Source: an uncultured Bacilli bacterium (GTDB taxonomy: Bacteria > Bacillota_I > Bacilli_A > RF39 > UBA660). From it: DNA of 64,000 bases. The position numbers and the translations under genes are program-made. Below the pieces are notes generated by a model. That model searched no databases and was not told the DNA's origin. It saw nothing but the letters and a program-made list of their open reading frames with translations. Positions within the stretch are counted from its first letter, which is position 1; each line of letters begins with the position of its first letter. Below, one piece after another: positions 28,544 through 36,936 of this stretch. The DNA is taken from the NCBI GenBank assembly GCA_944332505.1, contig CALVKC010000001.1, forward strand, positions 186,001 to 250,000. The letters run 5' to 3'.

Positions 28544-30298
28544 TTATTCCACCATATATTTATTAAATGCTGGATCTGGTAATAAGAATTGATTAGATGT
28601 GTACATCAAAGTTACAATTTTAGAAATAGTAGAAAGAATAACTTTATCAGATTCTATAGATGTTAATACTTTACCATCACATTTATTTGTTCTAATATTG
28701 TATGCACAATCGTTACTATCAATAATTTCAAAAATATTATCAATTTCATCTTTTGAATATCCTGAAACTTCATATAAAGTTCCTAATAGATTAACGTATG
28801 CATTTGCAATGATTTCGATACATTTTTCTTTTAATGTAGGATCTTTACAATTTTCATCCCCTTCAGAATCACATAAAACACTTTTTACTCCATTTTTCCA
28901 TTGATAATTTAATAGATTTTGAGATGCTTTGTATCCTTCATAATTTGAACCATTTCCTACACCGTAAGCACAAGCAGATCTTAATGATTTAACAGCATCT
29001 TCTACTAAATCTCTTACAGAGTCTCTATCTGCTACTGATACACCACCAATTAAGAATTCTACCATATTAGCTTTCAATGCATTAATACGTCTTTTTAATC
29101 TTCCTGTCACAGCTACAGATTCATTATTTTCATATGCCATTTTTAATTCAGCTTCTAATGCTTTAATTAAATTATTAAATTCATCTGTATATTCTTCAGT
29201 TCCAGGTTTATACATATAAGCAGGTCTAATAAATTTAGTACTTGTTGCATCTGCTACAATTAATTCAGTTGTTCCTGCAAATGACGTAATATTTTCCATA
29301 GTAGGAGCTTTTCCATTTTCAATATCAATCTTTTGAAGTTCTGGATCAATATATCTATTGATAGGTTTAGCCCCTGTTAAATGAATAAGATCTTCATATA
29401 CATCTTCATTAAAAATATTTGTAATAATTAATAATGGGAATTTATATTGATGCATTTGCATAATAATTTCATTCATTGTTTGTGCTAAATCCGATGAAAT
29501 TTTTGGAGCCATAATTACTGTATTAACACAATTAGATACCTGTCCAGTTGCATTGATAGGATCAACGATATTCTGCTTAATAATAGCATTTAATAAGTTA
29601 ACCATATCTGGAGTATCTACTGGATCTCTAAAGATATAAATATGAGGTTCTGGTAATTCAGCTGTACCTTTAGCTTGATTTGTAATCATTACAGGATCTA
29701 AATATCCAGCTTTTAATGTTGTACCATTGTAGTATTTAATTTTTGTATTTTCATCATTAGAGATACCTACATCAATAAATACATCATTACCAAATTCTTT
29801 ATAAATATCATATAAATATTGAGCAATTTCTGTATTATTATTTGTAGATGTCAAAGCAATATTATAAATATCATCTAATGAAACTTCTTTATTATCTTTT
29901 TTAGAAATTTCATCAATAATATCACTAACAGCTTCTTTAAAAGCTTTAATAATAGCAGATGGATGTGCTTCTAATTCTGATTCTACTAATTTATCAAAAA
30001 TAATAGATGATAGAATGATAGCTGATGTTGTACCATCTCCAACAGTTTTTACAATATGAGTTGTAAGTTCTATTAATTCTTGTACTACTGTTCCTTCAAT
30101 TATTCCAGTGAATTTAATATTACTTAAAACAGTATGACCATCTTTAGTAGTATTAGAAAATTCAGTAGGAGATTTTTTAATCATAGTTGTACTTCCATTA
30201 GGACCAAAAGTATTTACTAATGAATCCTTTATCACATGTAATGTATCTTGCTGAACTTTTCTTAGTTCTTCACCTTTAACAATATTTGTTCCTAGCAT
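28544..30298 (-). CDS. groEL: GroEL-type chaperonin (phage-encoded)
   Basis: 584 aa, a full group I chaperonin: GPNGSTTMI (32-40), TKDGHTVLSNI (51-61) and GDGTTSAII (87-95), with Asp 88 in the place of the ATPase aspartate of GroEL. Equatorial-intermediate-apical-intermediate-equatorial order is complete; the tail lacks GGM repeats and ends DPAFNKYMVE. Some insertions in the apical part make it longer than bacterial GroEL (about 545 aa). Probably folds capsid or other virion proteins; no GroES gene is seen beside it. No early-type promoter. Confidence 0.92.
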   Translation of the reverse strand: MLGTNIVKGEELRKVQQDTLHVIKDSLVNTFGPNGSTTMIKKSPTEFSNTTKDGHTVLSNIKFTGIIEGTVVQELIELTTHIVKTVGDGTTSAIILSSIIFDKLVESELEAHPSAIIKAFKEAVSDIIDEISKKDNKEVSLDDIYNIALTSTNNNTEIAQYLYDIYKEFGNDVFIDVGISNDENTKIKYYNGTTLKAGYLDPVMITNQAKGTAELPEPHIYIFRDPVDTPDMVNLLNAIIKQNIVDPINATGQVSNCVNTVIMAPKISSDLAQTMNEIIMQMHQYKFPLLIITNIFNEDVYEDLIHLTGAKPINRYIDPELQKIDIENGKAPTMENITSFAGTTELIVADATSTKFIRPAYMYKPGTEEYTDEFNNLIKALEAELKMAYENNESVAVTGRLKRRINALKANMVEFLIGGVSVADRDSVRDLVEDAVKSLRSACAYGVGNGSNYEGYKASQNLLNYQWKNGVKSVLCDSEGDENCKDPTLKEKCIEIIANAYVNLLGTLYEVSGYSKDEIDNIFEIIDSNDCAYNIRTNKCDGKVLTSIESDKVILSTISKIVTLMYTSNQFLLPDPAFNKYMVE

Positions 30299-30346
30299 TG
30301 TTTTATCCTCCTTTTATAATTATATCATTGTAAATAGTATTATTTT

Positions 30347-31039
30347 TTACCTCATCGCTCCAACAGGTTCAGAAATACCTTTATAAGGATCAGCAGTCAT
30401 AAATTTATTATTTTTATAATATTTTTCGGCTACTTCTATAATAGGTAATTCCATTTTTGATGAGGTGTTTTCTAAATTAAATTTAAATCTAGGTAATATT
30501 ATATTCTTATTATTTAAAGATTCTTGATTAAATAATAAAAGATTATATATATCTTTTATATATAAAGTATCATACTTTAATAAATCAAAATTTTCATATT
30601 TACCTATAACACATTTTAATTTAGGATCATGATTAACAACCCAATTTTTTTCTTTTTCTGTATTACATAAAACTGTAACATTTACTATTTTATGTACAGT
30701 ATTAGATACACTTGCTATACTCATAATCGAAGTAGGCGGTGATAATTCTAATATTTTATCATATTCTTGAGTAATAAATTGACGATATAAGTCATCCAAT
30801 TCAATATTACTCATTTTACCATCTTTACAAAATTCTGTTAACGGATTAAAGTATTTTCTACATAATAGCACAGTTTTTATAAAATCAGCATCATCAGAAT
30901 CAAATAATTCATTTTTAAATACATTTCTATCATAATATTCTTTTTTTATTAATCTATATAATCCAATATCAGTATCACATATTACTTGAAAATCAAATAA
31001 TGGATCTATGATATATCTAGGTGATGAATTTTGAGACAT
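30347..31039 (-). CDS. Hypothetical protein, 230 aa
   Basis: GGAGG site before ATG. Mixed alpha/beta; no motif recognised. It lies directly upstream of the chaperonin gene, so it may share a transcript, and downstream of the SSB-like gene. Confidence 0.65.
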   Translation of the reverse strand: MSQNSSPRYIIDPLFDFQVICDTDIGLYRLIKKEYYDRNVFKNELFDSDDADFIKTVLLCRKYFNPLTEFCKDGKMSNIELDDLYRQFITQEYDKILELSPPTSIMSIASVSNTVHKIVNVTVLCNTEKEKNWVVNHDPKLKCVIGKYENFDLLKYDTLYIKDIYNLLLFNQESLNNKNIILPRFKFNLENTSSKMELPIIEVAEKYYKNNKFMTADPYKGISEPVGAMR

Positions 31040-31064
31040 TTTTATAACACCTCCATAAAAAATA

Positions 31065-31091
31065 AAGAGAGAAGATTTTATCTTCTCTCTT
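31065..31091 (-). terminator. Hairpin terminator
   Basis: AAGAGAGAAGAT inverted repeat with minus-strand TTTATTTTTT, just after the SSB-like gene. Confidence 0.75.
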
Positions 31092-31098
31092 ATCTTAA

Positions 31099-31884
31099 TT
31101 AATCAATATCATCTAATGTTCCAGATTCAAATGAAGATGATCCTCCATTGTATCCAGAATTAGAAGGTTTAGCATTTGAGAAGTATGAACTATTAGATTG
31201 TCTACTGTTGTTATTACCAGGTTTACTAAATTCTACCCCTAATTTTTCAGCAATAACTTTTAATTTAGTATTAATACGACTAGTATCATATTTGTTTGTT
31301 TCTTGAATAGAATATGCTGTAGCCATTGTCATTGCTTCATAATAGCTTTTTAGAAGATTTGCTACTTGTTCAATTTCAATTAAATCATAGAAATTAGAAT
31401 CAAATGCTGCTGTCTTCTCGACATAATTTACAATTGATGAATGAATTCCACGTCTAAATTCATATACAAACGTAGAAGTAGGATGTCCTTTTTCATCAAT
31501 TTTTCTAATTACTAAGCATGGACCATCTGCATTAAATTCTTTTCCTGAACTTAAATAAATTAATCCATCTTTTCCTGAAGAAACTCCTACATTATCTATA
31601 CTAGAATCTTTATTTTCTAAAAATTTACAGATTTCTTTGTATAGAATAAGTGCTTTTGTATGAGATAAATATACCGATCCTGCATTTTCATGATCGAAAG
31701 CAATCTCATCATTTCCTGTTTCTTTTTTAGGTGCAATAGAAACTTTTAATAACTTATTCCAGAATGAAAATGATAATTGAGTTTTATCAATATTTGAATC
31801 TGGATTACTATATCTGTAAGCCGATGTTACAGAAGGTGAATAGTTTTTCTTTTCATTGTTGTTATAAGTATCGCCTAGTGCCAT
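31099..31884 (-). CDS. Probable single-stranded DNA-binding protein
   Basis: 261 aa. A folded part (1-215) is followed by a Ser/Asn/Gly-rich flexible linker and a short acidic end (SGTLDDID), the general layout of SSB proteins whose acidic tip recruits replication partners. The folded part (QLSFSFWNKLLKVSIAP, FVYEFRRG) is beta-rich but I cannot match it to the standard OB family. Less AT-rich, good ribosome site: likely abundant. Confidence 0.5.
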   Translation of the reverse strand: MALGDTYNNNEKKNYSPSVTSAYRYSNPDSNIDKTQLSFSFWNKLLKVSIAPKKETGNDEIAFDHENAGSVYLSHTKALILYKEICKFLENKDSSIDNVGVSSGKDGLIYLSSGKEFNADGPCLVIRKIDEKGHPTSTFVYEFRRGIHSSIVNYVEKTAAFDSNFYDLIEIEQVANLLKSYYEAMTMATAYSIQETNKYDTSRINTKLKVIAEKLGVEFSKPGNNNSRQSNSSYFSNAKPSNSGYNGGSSSFESGTLDDID

Positions 31885-31946
31885 ATTTATAAATCCTCCT
31901 TTTAATTTTATCTATATAGGTGTTATTACAATATTAAATATTCATT

Positions 31947-32096
31947 TTAATCGGCATATTCGTATTCACATATATATTCATCACCACTAGAATCTTTAGA
32001 ATGAATTTCTCTTCCATTTTCATCATAGTCAATAGTGTTTACATGACCATTAGATAAATCTTTAATAGTCATTTTTTTAATTTTTCTTTTTTTCAT
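31947..32096 (-). CDS. Tiny YD-repeat protein, 49 aa
   Basis: MKKRKIKKMTIKDLSNGHVN, then TIDYDENGREIHSKDSSGDE and an EYEYAD end: one to two YD units, a minimal relative of the proteins at 2890 and 5419. ATG at 32096 behind GAGGAAA; own promoter at 32137. Confidence 0.65.
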   Translation of the reverse strand: MKKRKIKKMTIKDLSNGHVNTIDYDENGREIHSKDSSGDEYICEYEYAD

Positions 32097-32136
32097 TTTA
32101 ATTTTCCTCCTCTAGAATACTTATTGTATTCATCAA

Positions 32137-32151
32137 TATAATATATATTTA
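32137..32151 (-). promoter_or_regulatory. Phage promoter, TATATTATA core
   Basis: TAAATATATATTATA, 41 bp before the small YD gene. Confidence 0.55.
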
Positions 32152-32170
32152 AAAAAGAAATTATCTTTAT

Positions 32171-32494
32171 TTATTTAAAATATTTTTCTGGATCTAATAA
32201 ATAATTATATATAGACATTAACACAATATGCAATTCATCAAAATAATTATCTCTAAATCCTTTAAGCCAACGATCGCTTAAATTAGTAAATCCTACTTGT
32301 ACTATATTATTTAAAGATTTATCAACTATTTGTATTTCTTTATAATATTCAATAGGACCTCTTATATTAAAAATAAGATCATATTTTTCTATTATTTGTT
32401 TTATTATATCAATAACCTTATTTAATGGTAATTCTCTATTATCAGAATATTTATTTAATATTGTAATAATTTCATCATATTCATTTTTATTCAT
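32171..32494 (-). CDS. Hypothetical protein, 107 aa
   Basis: Acidic alpha/beta protein starting MNKNEYDEIITILNKYSDNR; no known motif. Shares direction and close spacing (26 bp) with the gene at 32521-32817. Confidence 0.65.
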   Translation of the reverse strand: MNKNEYDEIITILNKYSDNRELPLNKVIDIIKQIIEKYDLIFNIRGPIEYYKEIQIVDKSLNNIVQVGFTNLSDRWLKGFRDNYFDELHIVLMSIYNYLLDPEKYFK

Positions 32495-32520
32495 ATTATT
32501 TATCTCTTTAATAATTATAT

Positions 32521-32817
32521 TTATTTCTTTTTCGATTTTATATAATTTCTGTATTCAGGACAATATTTATATAATATACTATCTAAGATAATAGTATTTA
32601 TCTGTTTATTAGATAAAGGATCTACAACATACCAATCTTCTCCTAAGAATAAATCACATAAACAATCTACAGCCAATTGTGCATCTGTTGCTATAGGATA
32701 TATATCTCTTTCATCTATCGGTTTTTTCATTTCTTCTTTTTGATTTTCTTCCATTCGTTTTATAAATTCTTGAATATTTTTGCCCAATCTCTTTTGTTTA
32801 GATTTTTTAAAAAACAT
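32521..32817 (-). CDS. Hypothetical protein, 98 aa
   Basis: Basic N-terminus (FFKKSKQKRLGK), central helical region with DAQLAVDCLCDLFLGEDWYV, basic end (YIKSKKK). Family unknown. Confidence 0.65.
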   Translation of the reverse strand: MFFKKSKQKRLGKNIQEFIKRMEENQKEEMKKPIDERDIYPIATDAQLAVDCLCDLFLGEDWYVVDPLSNKQINTIILDSILYKYCPEYRNYIKSKKK

Positions 32818-32862
32818 AGTATACCTCCTATCATTTAATATAAAGTAATATTAGTTATAAAA

Positions 32863-32889
32863 AAGAATATCCAATAATTGGATATTCTT
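32863..32889 (-). terminator. Hairpin terminator
   Basis: AAGAATATCCAAT inverted repeat covering the last codons of the peptidase gene; minus-strand TTTTTTATAA tail. Confidence 0.7.
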
Positions 32890-34042
32890 AATATTTTTGT
32901 TTAATATCTGGATATACAATATTGAATAATTGTTTTTCTTTAAATAAATCTCTCTTAAGTAATTTAGTTCTTAATTCATCATACATTTCAAGAATTTCAA
33001 ATACTTCATTTCTAGTCTTTTCATCTAAACCTTCAGTATCTAAATAATCTTGAATAATAGCCATATTAGAATTAATTCGTCTAATAATAATTAAACCTTC
33101 ATCAACTAAATCAACGTTTTTAGCTCGTAATGCTAATTCATAATAGTCTTCTTTTAGACCTTTAACCCCTTTATACTTAATACGATCAATTCTATCTTTA
33201 TATAATTTCTTTAATCCATCTATAGCTGATTCGTTTGTAGCTGAAAGATCAATACTTTTTAAATTTCTTTCTAATCTTTCCAAATCTTTCTTCTGTAATT
33301 GAGATGATGAGATTTGTTTTCCTTTCTTAATTAATCTTAATGCAGGAATACGTTGCATTTTTACGTTTTTATATAAAGCAATACTCCACATAAAAATTGC
33401 AAGTTTATTATCTCTTTCATTAACAATACTATTTCTTTTCTTTACAATAGTATGTAATGCTGATTGTAACTGTTCTCCATATCCACATTTATAAACAAAT
33501 TCATCTGCAGTGATTTCTTCAGCTTGATCTTTTTCAAAAATAGATATAGTTTTTCTCATTAAATCTCTCAAACCAAAACCTAAAATAGCTTTTTGATTGA
33601 TAGATTCTGCTATATCTAATTCTGAATGGGTTTTAGCTAAATATAAGTCTAATACATTTCTTGCATTTTCTACTGGTTCTGTAGAATTTACCATGTGTCC
33701 AACTTCATGTAGCAATACTGCTAATAATTCTTCATTAGATAGATTTAATTCAGGTCCAAATAATTTAGAATCTAATTCTAAATAATACTCTTTAACCATA
33801 TAATCATTATCAGAATTAAGAATATATACTACATCTTCATCTTTCATAATTGGTGATACAGACATTCCAAAGAATACTTTATCAGTATTATTAGTATATA
33901 GTACTTCTCTACATTTCTGACCTTTGAAGAATCTGTTTAATTCATTTTTTAATTTATTAAGATCAGAAGATTTTCCATTACTATATCTAATATCATTAAG
34001 AATTTCAATAAATTCTGAAAAATTATAGTAAATAGTTTTCAT
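32888..34042 (-). CDS. Zinc metallopeptidase-like protein (HEXXH)
   Basis: 384 aa. LLAVLLHEVGHMVN (107-119) is a zincin HExxH site, with a following helix and an E-rich segment (AEEITADEF, about 184-192) that could give the third ligand. C-terminal half is coiled-coil rich. It lies directly downstream of the capsid gene, so it may act in head maturation or be packaged; a separate S80-like prohead protease exists at 42020, which makes the classical role less likely for this one. Confidence 0.7.
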   Translation of the reverse strand: MKTIYYNFSEFIEILNDIRYSNGKSSDLNKLKNELNRFFKGQKCREVLYTNNTDKVFFGMSVSPIMKDEDVVYILNSDNDYMVKEYYLELDSKLFGPELNLSNEELLAVLLHEVGHMVNSTEPVENARNVLDLYLAKTHSELDIAESINQKAILGFGLRDLMRKTISIFEKDQAEEITADEFVYKCGYGEQLQSALHTIVKKRNSIVNERDNKLAIFMWSIALYKNVKMQRIPALRLIKKGKQISSSQLQKKDLERLERNLKSIDLSATNESAIDGLKKLYKDRIDRIKYKGVKGLKEDYYELALRAKNVDLVDEGLIIIRRINSNMAIIQDYLDTEGLDEKTRNEVFEILEMYDELRTKLLKRDLFKEKQLFNIVYPDIKQKY

Positions 34043-34069
34043 CTAATTATACCTCCTAATTATAAAAAT

Positions 34070-34096
34070 GTTCCCTAGAGTAAAACTCTAGGGAAC
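34070..34096 (-). terminator. Strong terminator behind the capsid gene
   Basis: GTTCCCTAGAG stem with TTTTA loop; minus-strand ATTTTTATAA tail. Separates the capsid gene from the peptidase gene. Confidence 0.8.
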
Positions 34097-34138
34097 TAAT
34101 ATCATCAGGAATATTGATTCCTTCTAATACAAAATTAA

Positions 34139-35941
34139 TTAAGGTTTAATGAATGGAGCATTTAATCCCATTGCATCATTCATAGTGTTAACTCCGATTG
34201 GATCATCGTTAACAACAGCTTCTTTCAATCCAGTTGGGTTCAAGACTTTAACACGACCTTGTACTGGCTGGTATTCCTGAACTTTGAAACGATCGAATGA
34301 ATGAATTGCTGGCAATGCATAGTTTTCACTGTTACGGATTTCGTTTGACAAGTAGAACTGATAGTCAACTACTTGGTACAAAATACGGTTAGTGTTACGA
34401 GGTTTCAACAAGATGATTAGGTTGTCGTTTCCACGTAATTTGTCAGAACTAATGAACTGATATACACGGTTTTCACTAGAAACTACAGTCTTGCAGTAAT
34501 CCAATGTGATTGGACCAACAGATGTAGGAGTCTGAGAAGTTGTGTATGTACTTGTTGGCGTAATCTTACGGATAATGTCAGCACGTCCAACAACAGAAAT
34601 TGTCATGTTTGGATCATTCAATACCTGAAGCATAGAAGTAGCAACAGTATCTAGATAATCCATGAATGTCTTTTGACGCCATTCGATGTGGTCAGCATAG
34701 TAACCTTGTCTTGGTGCGAAGTCAAATGCTGTAGAAACACGAGCTTCATCTGGTAATCTAACGAATGATTCGTCTAAGTAGTTATGGATCTTGTCATCAC
34801 GGTAGTTTCCTAGAACTGCCTGGATAATGCTCATAACTTTAGTAGCCTGGTTTACATTGTAAAGAGCAGCAACGTCTTTTACTTCTTCTGGAGACATTGT
34901 AACGTTAATTGGATTAGCGTTAGGCATTTCTTCAGCAGTAGTAGTTGTCTTCCAACGAACTTGACAAGTTTTAATCATTGCACTAGAAGTATCGATCTTA
35001 GCTGCCATGCGTACACCTAAAACCTTAGCATCTCCTGCAAAGATTCCGAATTTGTTATCTTTCATATAAGCACTAATAACAGTACTTAAATCTTCATATG
35101 TTGTACCATCTTGAGATGTAGGGATCACAATTTTCTGAGTCAATGTACGGTTGTATTCACCATAAGCAGGTACGAAGTTTAATCTAACTGGAACCCAAGT
35201 AACAGCTAATTCGCCGCCTACACCAGCAGTTCCTTCTTCTTCAAGAGTAGTTTCGTTAAGTTTAACTTCTCCTTCTTTTACCCAAGTCTTAACAGCAACA
35301 GCATCAATGTGAGTATCAATAGCCAATGCATCATGACGAGCAGTTGCTTTGAATACGTCTTTTAGGATATCTACTGTTTCAACTTCAGGAAGTTTAATAG
35401 TAACCTTCTTGAATGGAGCAGTTGATTCCATTGCTTCATAGATCTTATTTTGTTGTTTCCAGATATCAATTTCTTCACCATCTGGAGTCTGAAGGATACG
35501 AGTTTCCATAGTCATTGTCCAAATAGGAGAAACTGTAACTGTCTTTGGCATAGCTTTATCAAAAACAGTGTTCATCAACAAGTTTTTGTGAAGTGGGAAA
35601 GCCATTCCAACTACTGGAGAGTATGTTCCTGCAACTGCGTTTTCTAGAATTGCATCACGGTTGTTTTCGAACAATGCTTCCATTTCTGCTTCATGCATTG
35701 CACGATCATCCATATCCTGCAAATCGCATTCAGGAGCAGATTCATTTACATAGAAATCTTTAAGTGCTTCAGTTGCAGTTTTAACGTTCATTGCAACTGT
35801 AGGCTGAGCAAAAAGATCAACGCCTGATTCGTTTACGATACTTCTTGCAACATCGGTAAATTCTTTAGCAAGTGCATACATTGGATCTTTTTTAATATTA
35901 GAACCAATCATAGCGCTTTTTCTTTGACCTAAAACTGGCAT
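34139..35941 (-). CDS. Major capsid protein
   Basis: 600 aa. HK97-fold major capsid protein of giant phages by size, composition and gene context: an N-terminal alpha-rich region with likely processing sites (the first ~130 residues), then a beta-rich core (KTVTVSPIWTMTMETRI, RLNFVPAYGEYNRTLTQKIV, EWRQKTFMDYLDTVATSMLQ) and an F/Y-rich end. The coding sequence is clearly richer in GC than its surroundings, with C-ending codons, as expected for the most abundant product. AAAGGAGG site before the ATG. Confidence 0.85.
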   Translation of the reverse strand: MPVLGQRKSAMIGSNIKKDPMYALAKEFTDVARSIVNESGVDLFAQPTVAMNVKTATEALKDFYVNESAPECDLQDMDDRAMHEAEMEALFENNRDAILENAVAGTYSPVVGMAFPLHKNLLMNTVFDKAMPKTVTVSPIWTMTMETRILQTPDGEEIDIWKQQNKIYEAMESTAPFKKVTIKLPEVETVDILKDVFKATARHDALAIDTHIDAVAVKTWVKEGEVKLNETTLEEEGTAGVGGELAVTWVPVRLNFVPAYGEYNRTLTQKIVIPTSQDGTTYEDLSTVISAYMKDNKFGIFAGDAKVLGVRMAAKIDTSSAMIKTCQVRWKTTTTAEEMPNANPINVTMSPEEVKDVAALYNVNQATKVMSIIQAVLGNYRDDKIHNYLDESFVRLPDEARVSTAFDFAPRQGYYADHIEWRQKTFMDYLDTVATSMLQVLNDPNMTISVVGRADIIRKITPTSTYTTSQTPTSVGPITLDYCKTVVSSENRVYQFISSDKLRGNDNLIILLKPRNTNRILYQVVDYQFYLSNEIRNSENYALPAIHSFDRFKVQEYQPVQGRVKVLNPTGLKEAVVNDDPIGVNTMNDAMGLNAPFIKP

Positions 35942-36054
35942 TTTATTTTCCTCCTTTTTATTTTACCTTTTAGTGTAATTTTTCTTATTATACCAATAGG
36001 TTTTATATCACCTGGTATTTACTATATTGTTTAGTATTTTTATTACCAATTCCC

Positions 36055-36921
36055 TTATTTTTGAGGTTCATTTTCTATATTTTTCAATTTATTTACAATT
36101 TCTACTAATTGAGTTATTGTTAAAATGAAATGATTATAGGTAATAAAATTTTCTATATAAGATTTTTTATTATATCTTGATATAATATAGTCTCTTATTA
36201 TATTATCTAAGCTAATCAGACTATCTTCTACGAAATATAATATCTCTCTATTGTTATCAGTGACTGTTATTGTACGTACTTTTTCAGTAAAGAGTTTAAT
36301 AGTCTTTTTTGCTTCTATATAATTATCTATTAATTCTTTATTTTTAATAACTTTTTCATCTTCAGATAAAGTATTAAAAATTTCAGCTTCAGTCTTTTTT
36401 ATTTTGTCTTCTAATGAATCGGTATCTGATACATCATCGCTAGTATCATCGCCATTGTCAATATCGCCATTATTATCAGATGATTCTTCACCTGTTTCTT
36501 CTTCTCCGGAATCAGTATAATCCTCATCATCATCTCCGCCCATATCAAGTTCATTAGAATTGTTATCATCAGAATCAGAAGGTTCGCCTGAATCTGTGTC
36601 ACCATCTGTATTATCAGGGTCAGCCCCAGTATCATCATTATTTTCATCTCCAGGATCAGATTCCTCTTGATTAGTGTCCTCTGCTCCCACAGTGTAATCG
36701 TCACTATCATCATCATTATTATCGTCAGTATCGGTATCATTATTATCATCTCCCTCTTCAGTATTATTAGAAGGAGATAAATTTATATTTGTAGTATCAT
36801 CATTACCTTCATCATTTTCATCATCATCAGGATCTGATGTGTAGTCGTCTTCTAATTCATCTTCTTCTACAGGTTTACCGTTAACAGATAATTCATGTAT
36901 GTATTTTAAAAAATCTGGCAT
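36055..36921 (-). CDS. Highly acidic virion-associated protein, 288 aa
   Basis: Residues ~18-165 are nearly all Asp, Glu, Asn, Ser, Gly; residues 165-288 are helical (KIKKTEAEIFNTLSEDEKVI, FTEKVRTITV). The acidic part could be scaffold-like or keep DNA-binding proteins apart. It lies 16 bp behind the 915-aa gene and just before the capsid gene. Confidence 0.65.
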   Translation of the reverse strand: MPDFLKYIHELSVNGKPVEEDELEDDYTSDPDDDENDEGNDDTTNINLSPSNNTEEGDDNNDTDTDDNNDDDSDDYTVGAEDTNQEESDPGDENNDDTGADPDNTDGDTDSGEPSDSDDNNSNELDMGGDDDEDYTDSGEEETGEESSDNNGDIDNGDDTSDDVSDTDSLEDKIKKTEAEIFNTLSEDEKVIKNKELIDNYIEAKKTIKLFTEKVRTITVTDNNREILYFVEDSLISLDNIIRDYIISRYNKKSYIENFITYNHFILTITQLVEIVNKLKNIENEPQK

Positions 36922-36936
36922 TGTAGTATCCTCCTA

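Noticed and set aside
36411..36749. 112-aa Met/Ile-rich frame
   Set aside because: Shadow of the acidic GAT/GAC repeats in the 36055-36921 gene, in another frame.
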